Positions 8,728 to 16,293 of a stretch of DNA of 23,802 bases are shown here, in pieces (position 1 is the first letter of the stretch; each line of letters begins with the position of its first letter). A model generated the notes under the pieces. It was not told where the DNA came from. It searched no databases and was given only the letters and a program-made list of their open reading frames with translations. Source of the DNA: UBA3263 sp964554665 (GTDB lineage Bacteria > Bacteroidota > Bacteroidia > Bacteroidales > Muribaculaceae); NCBI GenBank assembly GCA_964554665.1, contig CAZKPP010000026.1, positions 1 through 23,802 on the forward strand, given 5' to 3'. The translations under genes and the position numbers were made by a program.

Positions 8728-10082
8728 TAAGAGAGAGATTTTACGGCGGCCTTGAACAGGTCGCCACGGTTAACGTATGATGTAAATAAGTCGAATGAAG
8801 CGCAGCAGGGGCTCAGAAGCACCGTGTCGCCCTCGCAGGCAAGGTTGCGGCAGGCCGCAATGGCGTCGTTGAGCGAGTTGGTCGACATCAGCTCGGGCAC
8901 TTCGCCCTTGAAGAACTCCATGATTTTTTCGTTATGGAGCCCCATGGCAACTATGGCTTTGACCTTCTGGCGCACCAGGGGCAGAATTTCGGAGTAGTCG
9001 TTGCCTTTGTCCTTGCCGCCGAGAATCAGCACCGTGGTGCGGCTCTGAGGCATCGATTCCAGGGCATACCAGGTTGAGTTGACGTTGGTGGCCTTGGAGT
9101 CGTTGATCCAGCGCACGCCGTTGATTGTGGCAACATATTCCAGGCGGTGTTCAACGCCCTGAAAGTCGCCCAGCGCGCGGCGGATGGTTTCGTTCTTAAC
9201 GTCGAGCAGCTGCGAGCTCAGGCCCGCGGCCATGGAGTTGTAGAGATTGTGCAGGCCGTTGAGCGCCAGGTCGGCGCGCGGCATGGTCAGGGGCCGGTTG
9301 GCGGCGTTGATAATCAGGTCGTTCTCGGCGTTGATATAGGCTGCGGTGTTTTCGCGCTTTTCTTCGCCGAAGGGCATCAGGGTCGCCTCAGTGGTTATCT
9401 GCTCAAGCTGGCGGGTGATTACGGGGTCGTCCTGCCAGTAAATGAACACGTCTTCGGGGGTCATGTTGCGCAAAATGCGGAACTTGGCGTTGATGTAGTT
9501 CTGCATCTCAAAGTCGTAGCGGTCGAGGTGGTCGGGCGTAATGTTGAGGATAATGGCGATGTTGGCCTTGAAGTCAAACATGTTTTCGAGCTGAAACGAC
9601 GACAGCTCAACAACATAAACCGCATGGGGCTCGCGGGCCACCTGCCATGCCAGCGACCGGCCCACGTTGCCTGCGGGCGAGGCGTCGATGCCTCCCGAGC
9701 GCAAAATGTGGGTAATCAGCGTGGTAGTGGTGGTTTTGCCGTTAGAGCCGGTTATGCACACCATTTTCGAGTCGGTGTAGCGGCCGGCCAGTTCGATTTC
9801 GGAAATTATCGGCGTTGACTGCGCGGCGAGCTTCTGCACCAGCGGGGCCGTCGGCGGTATGCCGGGGCTCTTTACGACTTCGTCGGCCGACAGAATGAGT
9901 TCTTCGGTGTGGCCGCCATGCTCAAATTCGATGCCTTCGGCGCGCAACACTTCGGCATACTTCGGCGCCAGTTCGCCGGAGTCGCTCAAAAAAACGTCGT
10001 AGCCTTTGTCTTTGGCCAGAATGGCGGCACCTACGCCGCTTTCGCCGCCGCCAAGAATTACTAATCTCTTTTTGCTGTTCAT
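8727..10082 (-). CDS. murD: UDP-N-acetylmuramoyl-L-alanine--D-glutamate ligase
   Basis: MurD adds D-glutamate to UDP-MurNAc-L-Ala in the cytoplasm. The Rossmann loop LGGGESGVGAA (10-20), the P-loop TGSNGKTTTTT (111-121), a DHLDRYD segment, the central HRLEYV segment and SKATNVNSTWYALE in the C-terminal domain are all MurD features. The open frame extends upstream to 10187, but the extra 35 residues overlap the conserved end of mraY and show no MurD similarity. The ATG at 10082 overlaps the mraY stop as ATGA and puts the Rossmann motif at the normal distance, so I use it. Length is 451 residues. Confidence 0.97.
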   Translation of the reverse strand: MNSKKRLVILGGGESGVGAAILAKDKGYDVFLSDSGELAPKYAEVLRAEGIEFEHGGHTEELILSADEVVKSPGIPPTAPLVQKLAAQSTPIISEIELAGRYTDSKMVCITGSNGKTTTTTLITHILRSGGIDASPAGNVGRSLAWQVAREPHAVYVVELSSFQLENMFDFKANIAIILNITPDHLDRYDFEMQNYINAKFRILRNMTPEDVFIYWQDDPVITRQLEQITTEATLMPFGEEKRENTAAYINAENDLIINAANRPLTMPRADLALNGLHNLYNSMAAGLSSQLLDVKNETIRRALGDFQGVEHRLEYVATINGVRWINDSKATNVNSTWYALESMPQSRTTVLILGGKDKGNDYSEILPLVRQKVKAIVAMGLHNEKIMEFFKGEVPELMSTNSLNDAIAACRNLACEGDTVLLSPCCASFDLFTSYVNRGDLFKAAVKSLS

Positions 10083-11347
10083 CGGATTTTTAGGGTAACG
10101 AAGGTTAAGGCCGCCAGCAGAATGCTGACAATCCAGAAGCGAATGGTGATTTTGGCCTCGTGCATGCCGTGGGCCGGGCGGTTCCACAGAACGCTTGCCC
10201 CGGGGGTGGCGTCCTTTTGGAAGTGATGATGGAGAGGAGCCATTTTAAAGACGCGCTGCCCTTGGCCGGTTTTGCGTCGGGTGTATTTAAACCATCCGGT
10301 CTGGAGCATGACCGAAATATCTTCAATGAAAAATACCGCGCAGAGCAGCGGAATCAGCAGCTCCTTGCGAATAAGAATGGCAAACACGGCAATGATGCCG
10401 CCGAGGGTCAGCGAGCCGGTGTCGCCCATGAATACCTGGGCCGGGAATGCGTTATACCACAAAAAGCCGATCAGAGCGCCGATGAATGCCGCCATGTAGA
10501 CCACCAGTTCTTCCGACCCGGGAATATACATGATGTTCAGATAGGTTGAGTAAACCACGTTGCTGCCCAGATAGGCCATGGTTATGAGTGCGGCGCCGAT
10601 AATGGCGCTGACGCCGGTTGCCAGGCCGTCGATGCCGTCGGTGAGGTTGGCGCCGTTGCTCGTGGCGGTAACGGCAACGATAACCACAACGACGAAGAGT
10701 ATCCAGCCGAGGGTGGTGCCATATTTGCCGGCCCACTTGGTCAGGGCCGAGTAGTCGAGGTTGTTGTTTTTAACGAAGGGAATGGTGGTTTGCGGGGCCT
10801 TGATGTCGCGGCCTTCGGAAATCACTTCTTCAATCTGCTCGGGCGAACTTTGTTCAACCACTGCAGAACTGTCGCGCATGGTTATGGCGGGGCTGAAGGT
10901 CATCATCAGGCCCACGAAGAGGCCTATGCCAACCTGGCCCACGATTTTATATTTGCCCGACATGCCGTCTTTGTTCTTTCGCTTGAATTTCAGGTAGTCG
11001 TCGGCAAAGCCGAGAATGCCCAGAAAGAGGGTTGACACGCACATTATGAACATATAGACGTTGCTCAAATCGGCAATCAGCAGCAGCGGCACCAGAATCG
11101 AAATTATAATGATTATGCCGCCCATGGTGGGGGTGCCCTGTTTGGCGGTCTGGCCGTCGAGGCCGAGGTCGCGCACCAGCTCGCCCATCTGCATCAGTTG
11201 CAGACGGTCGATAATGCGGCGGCCGATAATGGTTGCGCAAATCAGCGACAGCACGAAGGCCACGGAGCTGCGCACCGTAATGTAGCTGCTCAGGCGGGCA
11301 AGCGATTCGCCTCCGAGGCCAAGATTGTAGAAAAGATAGTAGAACAT
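10079..11347 (-). CDS. mraY: Phospho-N-acetylmuramoyl-pentapeptide-transferase
   Basis: MraY links phospho-MurNAc-pentapeptide to undecaprenyl phosphate, forming lipid I in the inner membrane. The polytopic 422-residue protein carries the family landmarks: QGTPTMGG (70-77), FADDYLKFKRKN (114-125) with the Asp pair 116/117, NGANLTDGIDGLATG (231-245), MGDTGSLTLGG (307-317) and the cytoplasmic PLHHHFQKD (371-379). It is about 60 residues longer than E. coli MraY. The extra length is a hydrophilic segment at about 155-210 between membrane helices, which I recall as usual for Bacteroidetes MraY. It follows murE after three bases and overlaps murD. Confidence 0.97.
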   Translation of the reverse strand: MFYYLFYNLGLGGESLARLSSYITVRSSVAFVLSLICATIIGRRIIDRLQLMQMGELVRDLGLDGQTAKQGTPTMGGIIIIISILVPLLLIADLSNVYMFIMCVSTLFLGILGFADDYLKFKRKNKDGMSGKYKIVGQVGIGLFVGLMMTFSPAITMRDSSAVVEQSSPEQIEEVISEGRDIKAPQTTIPFVKNNNLDYSALTKWAGKYGTTLGWILFVVVVIVAVTATSNGANLTDGIDGLATGVSAIIGAALITMAYLGSNVVYSTYLNIMYIPGSEELVVYMAAFIGALIGFLWYNAFPAQVFMGDTGSLTLGGIIAVFAILIRKELLIPLLCAVFFIEDISVMLQTGWFKYTRRKTGQGQRVFKMAPLHHHFQKDATPGASVLWNRPAHGMHEAKITIRFWIVSILLAALTFVTLKIR

Positions 11348-11350
11348 CGG

Positions 11351-12796
11351 TTACAGGGCGAATGCGGCAATGACTTCCTCGCGGTCGTCGAAATGGTGTT
11401 TAACTCCTTGGATTTCCTGATAATCTTCGTGGCCTTTGCCGGCAATCAGAATAACGTCGCCAGCCTGGCCCAGGGCCACGGCGGTGCGGATGGCCTCGCG
11501 GCGGTCGGTGATAATCAGGGCGTTGGCGCGCTGCGTGGCGTCGAGGCCCGCAGCCATTTCGGCCAGAATCGCTTCAGGGTCCTCGAAGCGGGGGTTGTCG
11601 GAGGTGAGAATTACGCGGTCAGACAGGCGTGCGGCTTCGGAGGCCATGATGGGGCGCTTGCCGGCGTCGCGGTTGCCGCCGCAGCCAACAACGGTGATTA
11701 TCCGTTTGGGCCCTACCTCTCTGATGGCTTCGAGCACGTTGACCACGGCGTCGGGGGTGTGGGCATAGTCAACAATGGCAACCACGCCCTTGGGCGAGCG
11801 CACGGCCTGGAAGCGGCCCGCAACGGGCACCAGGCGGCTAACGTTTTTCAGCACTTGGTCTTCGGGCCAGCCCAGCAGGCAGCAGGCACCGAACACCGCA
11901 GTGAGGTTATAGGCGTTGAAGCGGCCGGTAAACAGGGTTTCGACCTCGTGGCCGTTGAGGCTGAGCAGGGTGCCGTCGAGGCGGCTTTCGATAATGCGGC
12001 CCGTAAAGTCGGCCAGCGAGCGCAGCGAGTAGGTGTAGTGGCGGGCGGCGCAGTTCTGCAGCATTACGCGGCCAACCTTGTCGTCGATGTTGACCAGGGC
12101 GAACGCTTCGGCGGGGAGCCCGTCGAAGAACGATTTTTTCGCTTCGAGATATGCCTGAACGGTTTTGTGGTAGTCGAGGTGGTCGCGCGTAAGGTTCGAG
12201 AACACGCCGCCGGCAAACTGCAGTCCGGCAATGCGGTGCTGGTGGGCGGCATGGGAGCTGACCTCCATGGCGGCTATTGAGCAGCCGGCTTTGACCATGC
12301 GGTCGAGCAGCTCGTTGATTGAGTAGGCGTCGGGGGTGGTTTGAGTGGCGTGGATAGCTTCGGTTTCTATGTAGTTGCAAACCGTTGAGAGCAAGCCGGC
12401 CTTGAGCCCCATCAGTCGCGCCATTTCGTAGATGAGGGTGGCGGTGGTGGTTTTGCCGTTGGTGCCGGTAACGCCCACGAGCTTGAGCTTGCGCGAGGGG
12501 TGGCCGAACCATTCCGACGAGAGCAGGCCCAGGGCTATGGCGCTGTTTTCAACAACTATATAGGTTATGCCGGGCAGGATTTTTTCTGGAAGTTTTTCGC
12601 AAACGATAGCTGCAACCCCGGAGTGCTCAAGCAGGGGAATGAACGAGTGGCCGTCGACTGCGGTGCCGCGCACGGCAACAAACATCGAGCCGGGCGTAAC
12701 CTTTCGCGAGTCGAAAGTCAAAGCCGAGATTTCCGGGTTTTTAGGTCCCACAAGTTGCTTGGGCTTGAGCGACGAAATTAGTTGAATCAGTTGCAT
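11351..12796 (-). CDS. murE: UDP-MurNAc-L-Ala-D-Glu:meso-diaminopimelate ligase
   Basis: MurE adds the third stem-peptide residue. The P-loop is TGTNGKTTT at 110-118. The lysine expected to be carbamylated lies in YLEAKKSFF near 220. The specificity motif is DNPR at 400-403; Arg at that position marks meso-diaminopimelate rather than lysine selection, in line with Gram-negative peptidoglycan. DYAHTPDA and GCGGNRDAGKRP add to the match. The length of 481 residues is normal. It begins five bases after the ftsI stop and ends three bases before mraY. Confidence 0.97.
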   Translation of the reverse strand: MQLIQLISSLKPKQLVGPKNPEISALTFDSRKVTPGSMFVAVRGTAVDGHSFIPLLEHSGVAAIVCEKLPEKILPGITYIVVENSAIALGLLSSEWFGHPSRKLKLVGVTGTNGKTTTATLIYEMARLMGLKAGLLSTVCNYIETEAIHATQTTPDAYSINELLDRMVKAGCSIAAMEVSSHAAHQHRIAGLQFAGGVFSNLTRDHLDYHKTVQAYLEAKKSFFDGLPAEAFALVNIDDKVGRVMLQNCAARHYTYSLRSLADFTGRIIESRLDGTLLSLNGHEVETLFTGRFNAYNLTAVFGACCLLGWPEDQVLKNVSRLVPVAGRFQAVRSPKGVVAIVDYAHTPDAVVNVLEAIREVGPKRIITVVGCGGNRDAGKRPIMASEAARLSDRVILTSDNPRFEDPEAILAEMAAGLDATQRANALIITDRREAIRTAVALGQAGDVILIAGKGHEDYQEIQGVKHHFDDREEVIAAFAL

Positions 12797-12801
12797 AATG
12801 C

Positions 12802-14916
12802 TTATTGTTTGAGAGTTAGATGTATCTTTTTGTTTCCGGCAAGAGCCTGGGCAGCAACGTAGCCAACGCCGTTGAAGCTAACGTCGAAGCCGGCGTGTTC
12901 GAGGGTGTTGACCGCCTCGCGCAGCCCCATGCCGCGAACGTTGGGCGCGCCGTTGTCTGCGGCAGTTTCGCCGCTGGCCATGCGCTTGGGGGCGACGCCG
13001 GTTTTGCGCCTAACGGCTTCGGCCAGCTCGTTGGAGGTAGAGGCATAAACCGTTGGCCGCACTTCCTTGTAGGCCTCGTTGGCTGCCGCATCGGCCTTAT
13101 AATCAGACCGGTTGCCGAGCATGCCGCGGGCATACATGGCTATGGCAACGTTGCGCAACACGGTGCCCGACGTGGTTGCCGCGCCAAACACGTTTTCGCG
13201 CGGGTGGAACATCAACACCACGCAGCTATATTTCGGCTCTTCGGCCGGGAAGTAGCCGCAAAAGGCCAGGCGCTTGCGTCCGGTGTCGTATTGATGGGTT
13301 TCGGGGTTGACCGAGTAGCAGGTGCCGGTTTTGCCGGCCAGGGTTACGTAGGGGTTGCGCAGGGAGCGGGCCGTGCCATGGTCGCCGTTGACCACCAGGC
13401 TGAGGCATTGCTGCATCATTTTTGCGGTGCGCTCCGAGCAGGCGCGGTCGCGGACGTAGCTGACGGGAACTATGGAGTCGAGGCCGTCGCGATGCAGGGC
13501 CTTGACCAAGTGAGGGCGCACGTAGCGGCCGCCGTTGGCAATGGCGTTATAGATGCTCAGGGTGTGGAGCGGCGGAATTTCGGCGCCGTAGCCATAGAAC
13601 TGGCGTGAAAGGGTTACCAGGCCGCCGGAGCCGAGCGGCACCACCGGGAACCACGGGGCTCTTTCTTCGCCGATGCCCGAGCGGAGGCGTTCCAGGAAGC
13701 CGGTTTGCGCAACGCGGTCGTGCCAGCCCTGGGGCGAGCGGTAGAAGCGCGACATTATGCGCGCCATGCCGATGTTGCTCGACTGCTCTATGCAACCGGC
13801 AACGGTCAGTTGGCTGTTGTAGTGCGAGTCGGTAATGGGGCTACCCTGGCCGAAGGCCTTGTAGGTGGCGCCGATGTCTACAACCGAGTCCAGGTCGTTG
13901 ATATAGCCGTCTTCAATGGCAATCATCATGCTCAGCGGCTTAACCACCGAGCCGGGCTCGAAGCGCTGAACGGCGCGGTTCATGGCTTCGATGTAGATGC
14001 CCTCGCCTTTGTGTTTGGGGTCTTCTTCGAGGTTGCAGATGCCTTTGATTTCGCCGGTGGCTACTTCCATGAGCACCGCCGTGCCCCATTCGGCGCGCGA
14101 GTATTGCAGGCGTTCAAGCAGGGCGTTTTCGAGTATGTCCTGCATCTGAACGTCGATTGTCGACTCTACGTCCCAGCCGCGCACGGCGGGCACTTCGGCC
14201 CAGTTGCCTATGCCGCGGGTGAAGTTAACTTTTTTGTTTACGCCGGGGCGGCCGTAGAGCAGCGAGTCCAGAGCGTATTCGAGGCCCGACATGCCGTGGA
14301 TTTCGCCGTTGGCACGTTCGCTAACAACACCGATCGACAGCTTGGCCATGGGCCCGTAGGGGTTGCGGCGGCGCAGCATCGGTTCGGCCTGCAGGCCGTG
14401 GTTGCCCAGGCGGCGACCCTTGAAGAAGGGGAAGGTTTTGATTTGCTGATAGTCGGCATAGCTCACGTTCGACACCAGGCGCCAGCCGCGCGGACGGCGT
14501 TTGCGGTGGAGCGGGGCTTCGAGCGAGTCGCGCCAGGCGGCAACGCCCCCGGGTATGGGAAAATAGCGGGCCAGTGAGTCGGCCAGCGAGTCTTTTTTCT
14601 CAACGTAGGCCTTCCAGTGGAAGCCTTCGGAGCCGAAGTCCATGCGCAGCGTGTAGTATTGCAGCGTGGTTGCCAACACGCTGCCGTCGGCGGCGAGAAT
14701 GTCGCCGCGGGCGGGCTGGATTGTCAGGTTGGTGCTCGAAAGTTCGCGTTTGGCCAGTTCGTTCCAATGGGGTGCGTCGATAACCGAGTTTTTAAACGTA
14801 TTGTAGGCTATCCATAGTCCGAGAACTATGAACAGAATCGACACTACCGCATAGCGTGTCATCATTGAGGCGCGTTTGCCTCTTTTTTTCGGTGCTGCCG
14901 GTTTGCGCGGGGCCAT
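12802..14916 (-). CDS. ftsI: Septal transpeptidase FtsI (class B penicillin-binding protein with PASTA domain)
   Basis: FtsI cross-links septal peptidoglycan as partner of FtsW. A basic cytoplasmic N-terminus precedes one membrane segment (about 22-39). The dimerisation domain starts with IQPARGDILAADGSVLATT (66-84). The transpeptidase domain has the SxxK motif S323-V-V-K326, the SxN motif S379-S-N381 and the KTG box at 529-531, so all catalytic motifs are intact. One C-terminal PASTA domain covers about 657-704 (NVRGMGLREAVNTLEHAGF). At 704 residues it is longer than E. coli FtsI, consistent with the PASTA-bearing form common in Bacteroidetes. Linkage to ftsL and murE makes the septal role very likely. 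Confidence 0.96.
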   Translation of the reverse strand: MAPRKPAAPKKRGKRASMMTRYAVVSILFIVLGLWIAYNTFKNSVIDAPHWNELAKRELSSTNLTIQPARGDILAADGSVLATTLQYYTLRMDFGSEGFHWKAYVEKKDSLADSLARYFPIPGGVAAWRDSLEAPLHRKRRPRGWRLVSNVSYADYQQIKTFPFFKGRRLGNHGLQAEPMLRRRNPYGPMAKLSIGVVSERANGEIHGMSGLEYALDSLLYGRPGVNKKVNFTRGIGNWAEVPAVRGWDVESTIDVQMQDILENALLERLQYSRAEWGTAVLMEVATGEIKGICNLEEDPKHKGEGIYIEAMNRAVQRFEPGSVVKPLSMMIAIEDGYINDLDSVVDIGATYKAFGQGSPITDSHYNSQLTVAGCIEQSSNIGMARIMSRFYRSPQGWHDRVAQTGFLERLRSGIGEERAPWFPVVPLGSGGLVTLSRQFYGYGAEIPPLHTLSIYNAIANGGRYVRPHLVKALHRDGLDSIVPVSYVRDRACSERTAKMMQQCLSLVVNGDHGTARSLRNPYVTLAGKTGTCYSVNPETHQYDTGRKRLAFCGYFPAEEPKYSCVVLMFHPRENVFGAATTSGTVLRNVAIAMYARGMLGNRSDYKADAAANEAYKEVRPTVYASTSNELAEAVRRKTGVAPKRMASGETAADNGAPNVRGMGLREAVNTLEHAGFDVSFNGVGYVAAQALAGNKKIHLTLKQ

Positions 14917-14928
14917 TGGTTAAAAGGG

Positions 14929-15258
14929 TTATTTGCTGATGTGGTAAGGAGGACGAGATTGCACGGCCAGGTCGAGGCCCAGCGTGTCGAGCTGCTGGCG
15001 CATCTGGCTTTCGCGGATGCGACCCATATATTCACCGCGAACGCGGTAGCTTTCGGTCTGAACAATGTCCAGGCGGTTATGGAGCCGGCGAATCTGCTCC
15101 ATTGAGCGCTGGCAGCTGTAGCGGTTGGTGATGTAAACCAGCACCATGGCCAGGATTACGAAAATCTTGAGCCAGTGGCGGGCAAAGAGTTCGGCCGAAA
15201 CCAGGCGTCCTTCAAGCAGTCGGCTGATAATGATAAAGTTGAAAATGTTTTTGGTCAT
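14929..15258 (-). CDS. ftsL: FtsL-like cell division protein
   Basis: This small 109-residue protein has the FtsL architecture: a short cytoplasmic N-terminus, one membrane segment near 29-45 (WLKIFVILAMVLVYITN), then a predicted coiled coil over about 50-92, rich in Gln, Glu, Arg and Leu. FtsL pairs with FtsB and FtsQ and activates FtsW/FtsI. Sequence conservation in FtsL is low; the call rests on topology, the ITNRY segment after the helix typical of Bacteroidetes FtsL-like proteins, and its place between rsmH and ftsI. The ATG overlaps the rsmH stop as ATGA. Confidence 0.85.
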   Translation of the reverse strand: MTKNIFNFIIISRLLEGRLVSAELFARHWLKIFVILAMVLVYITNRYSCQRSMEQIRRLHNRLDIVQTESYRVRGEYMGRIRESQMRQQLDTLGLDLAVQSRPPYHISK

Positions 15259-16181
15259 TTTTCAGAGGGGAGTTTTTCGGCAACCCGCAGTTTGGCGCTA
15301 CGGCTGCGCGGGTTAAATTCAATTTCTTGGTCGGAAGCGGTAATCGGCTTCGAGGTGAGCAGCTTCATCGGCGAGAGGTTGCGGCCGAAAAAGTCTTTTT
15401 GCTCCGTGCCGTCTACGCGTCCGGTTTTCATAAAGTTTTTCACCAGTCGGTCTTCCAGCGAGTGATAGGTGATTATGGCCAGGCGGCCGCCGGGGCGCAG
15501 CGAGTCGAGCGAGCGCTGCAGGAATTGCTCCAGGGCGCGGATTTCGTCGTTAACAACTATGCGCAGCGCCTGAAAAACCTGGGCCAGCTCTTTTTTCTCG
15601 GCCTTGGGCGAAATGTGGGGACGGATGGCGTCGAGCAGCCGGCTTATGGTCGCCAGCGGCTGCGTCGAGCGTGCGCGCACAATTGCCGCAGCGAGTTTGC
15701 GGGCCTGGCGCAGCTCGCCGTAGAGGTAGAAAATATTGGCGAGCTCCTCTTCGCTCAGGCGGTTGAGCAGGTCGGCGGCGGTTTGGCGGGCGCGGCGGTT
15801 CATGCGCATGTCCAGCGGGCCGTCGAAGCGGAAGCTGAAGCCGCGTTCGGCCGAGTCGAAGTGGTGAAACGAAACTCCAAGGTCGGCCAAAATGCCGTCA
15901 ACTTCGCCCTTGACGCCATAGAAGCGCAAATATTGGCTGATATAGCGGAAGTTACCGTGAATGGTGGTTAGCCGCGGGTCGGCCGGGGCGTTGGCCAAGG
16001 CCTCTTCGTCCTGATCAAACGCAAAGAGTTTGCCGTTGGAGTCTAAATTGCCGAGAATTGCACGCGAATGGCCTCCACCGCCAAATGTGGCGTCGGCATA
16101 TATCCCTGAAGGCGAGATATTTAATGCTTCAATGACCTGGGGAAGGAGTGCGGGGATGTGATAGACCGGCTGCGTGTTCAT
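15255..16181 (-). CDS. rsmH: 16S rRNA (cytosine1402-N4)-methyltransferase
   Basis: RsmH (MraW) uses S-adenosylmethionine to methylate N4 of C1402 in the ribosomal P site. The SAM motif is DATFGGGGHSRAIL (30-43). LADLGVSFHHFDSAERGFSF and a C-terminal AIITYHSLEDRLVKNFM segment are strong family signatures. The MNRRARQTAADLL stretch is in the usual central insert. The open frame reaches TTG at 16208, but the first ATG is at 16181 and gives the standard N-terminus (MNTQPVYHIPALLPQVIEAL) at 308 residues. It is the first gene of the dcw cluster here. The normal upstream neighbour, mraZ, is not present. Confidence 0.97.
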   Translation of the reverse strand: MNTQPVYHIPALLPQVIEALNISPSGIYADATFGGGGHSRAILGNLDSNGKLFAFDQDEEALANAPADPRLTTIHGNFRYISQYLRFYGVKGEVDGILADLGVSFHHFDSAERGFSFRFDGPLDMRMNRRARQTAADLLNRLSEEELANIFYLYGELRQARKLAAAIVRARSTQPLATISRLLDAIRPHISPKAEKKELAQVFQALRIVVNDEIRALEQFLQRSLDSLRPGGRLAIITYHSLEDRLVKNFMKTGRVDGTEQKDFFGRNLSPMKLLTSKPITASDQEIEFNPRSRSAKLRVAEKLPSEK

Positions 16182-16186
16182 GACCC

Positions 16187-16219
16187 CAAAATTACAAAAA
16201 TTTCCCAAATAATTTACAA
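16187..16219 (-). promoter_or_regulatory. Promoter of the dcw cluster (Bacteroidetes type)
   Basis: On the minus strand, TAATTTTG at 16194-16187 is an exact TAnnTTTG -7 box. A TTG at 16219-16217 lies 22 bases further upstream as a possible -33 element. Only five bases separate the -7 box from the rsmH ATG at 16181, so the predicted transcription start falls at or within a couple of bases of the start codon. The region is strongly A/T-rich. No other candidate promoter is visible between rsmH and the preceding gene. Confidence 0.55.
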
Positions 16220-16243
16220 TCCCAAACGAAAAAATTTATCAAC

Positions 16244-16280
16244 AATTATTATATCCCTGAAAACCAGGGATATAATAATT
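16244..16280 (-). terminator. Perfect 16-bp inverted repeat, likely terminator of the upstream gene
   Basis: The arm aattattatatccctg at 16244-16259 and its exact reverse complement at 16265-16280 enclose a 5-base loop (aaaac). The stem has a CCCTG/CAGGG core next to the loop and an A/T-rich base. On the minus strand it is followed within a few bases by TTGATAAATTTTTTC, a T-rich run. It begins 13 bases past the stop of the gene at 16294-17559 and lies upstream of the dcw promoter. It would therefore insulate dcw transcription. The T-run is not immediately adjacent, so an operator or mRNA-stability role is possible. Confidence 0.6.
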
Positions 16281-16293
16281 TACGTTTGTAAAC

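Noticed and set aside
10083..10187. 35-residue N-terminal extension of MurD
   Set aside because: It lies inside the conserved MraY C-terminus, has no MurD similarity, and the ATGA start at 10082 gives the normal family N-terminus.
11198..12280. 360-codon plus-strand frame opposite mraY/murE
   Set aside because: Antisense shadow of conserved enzymes, with no independent evidence of coding.
16182..16208. Nine-residue N-terminal extension of RsmH from TTG
   Set aside because: It runs through the consensus -7 promoter box, uses a rare start, and the ATG at 16181 gives the standard family N-terminus.
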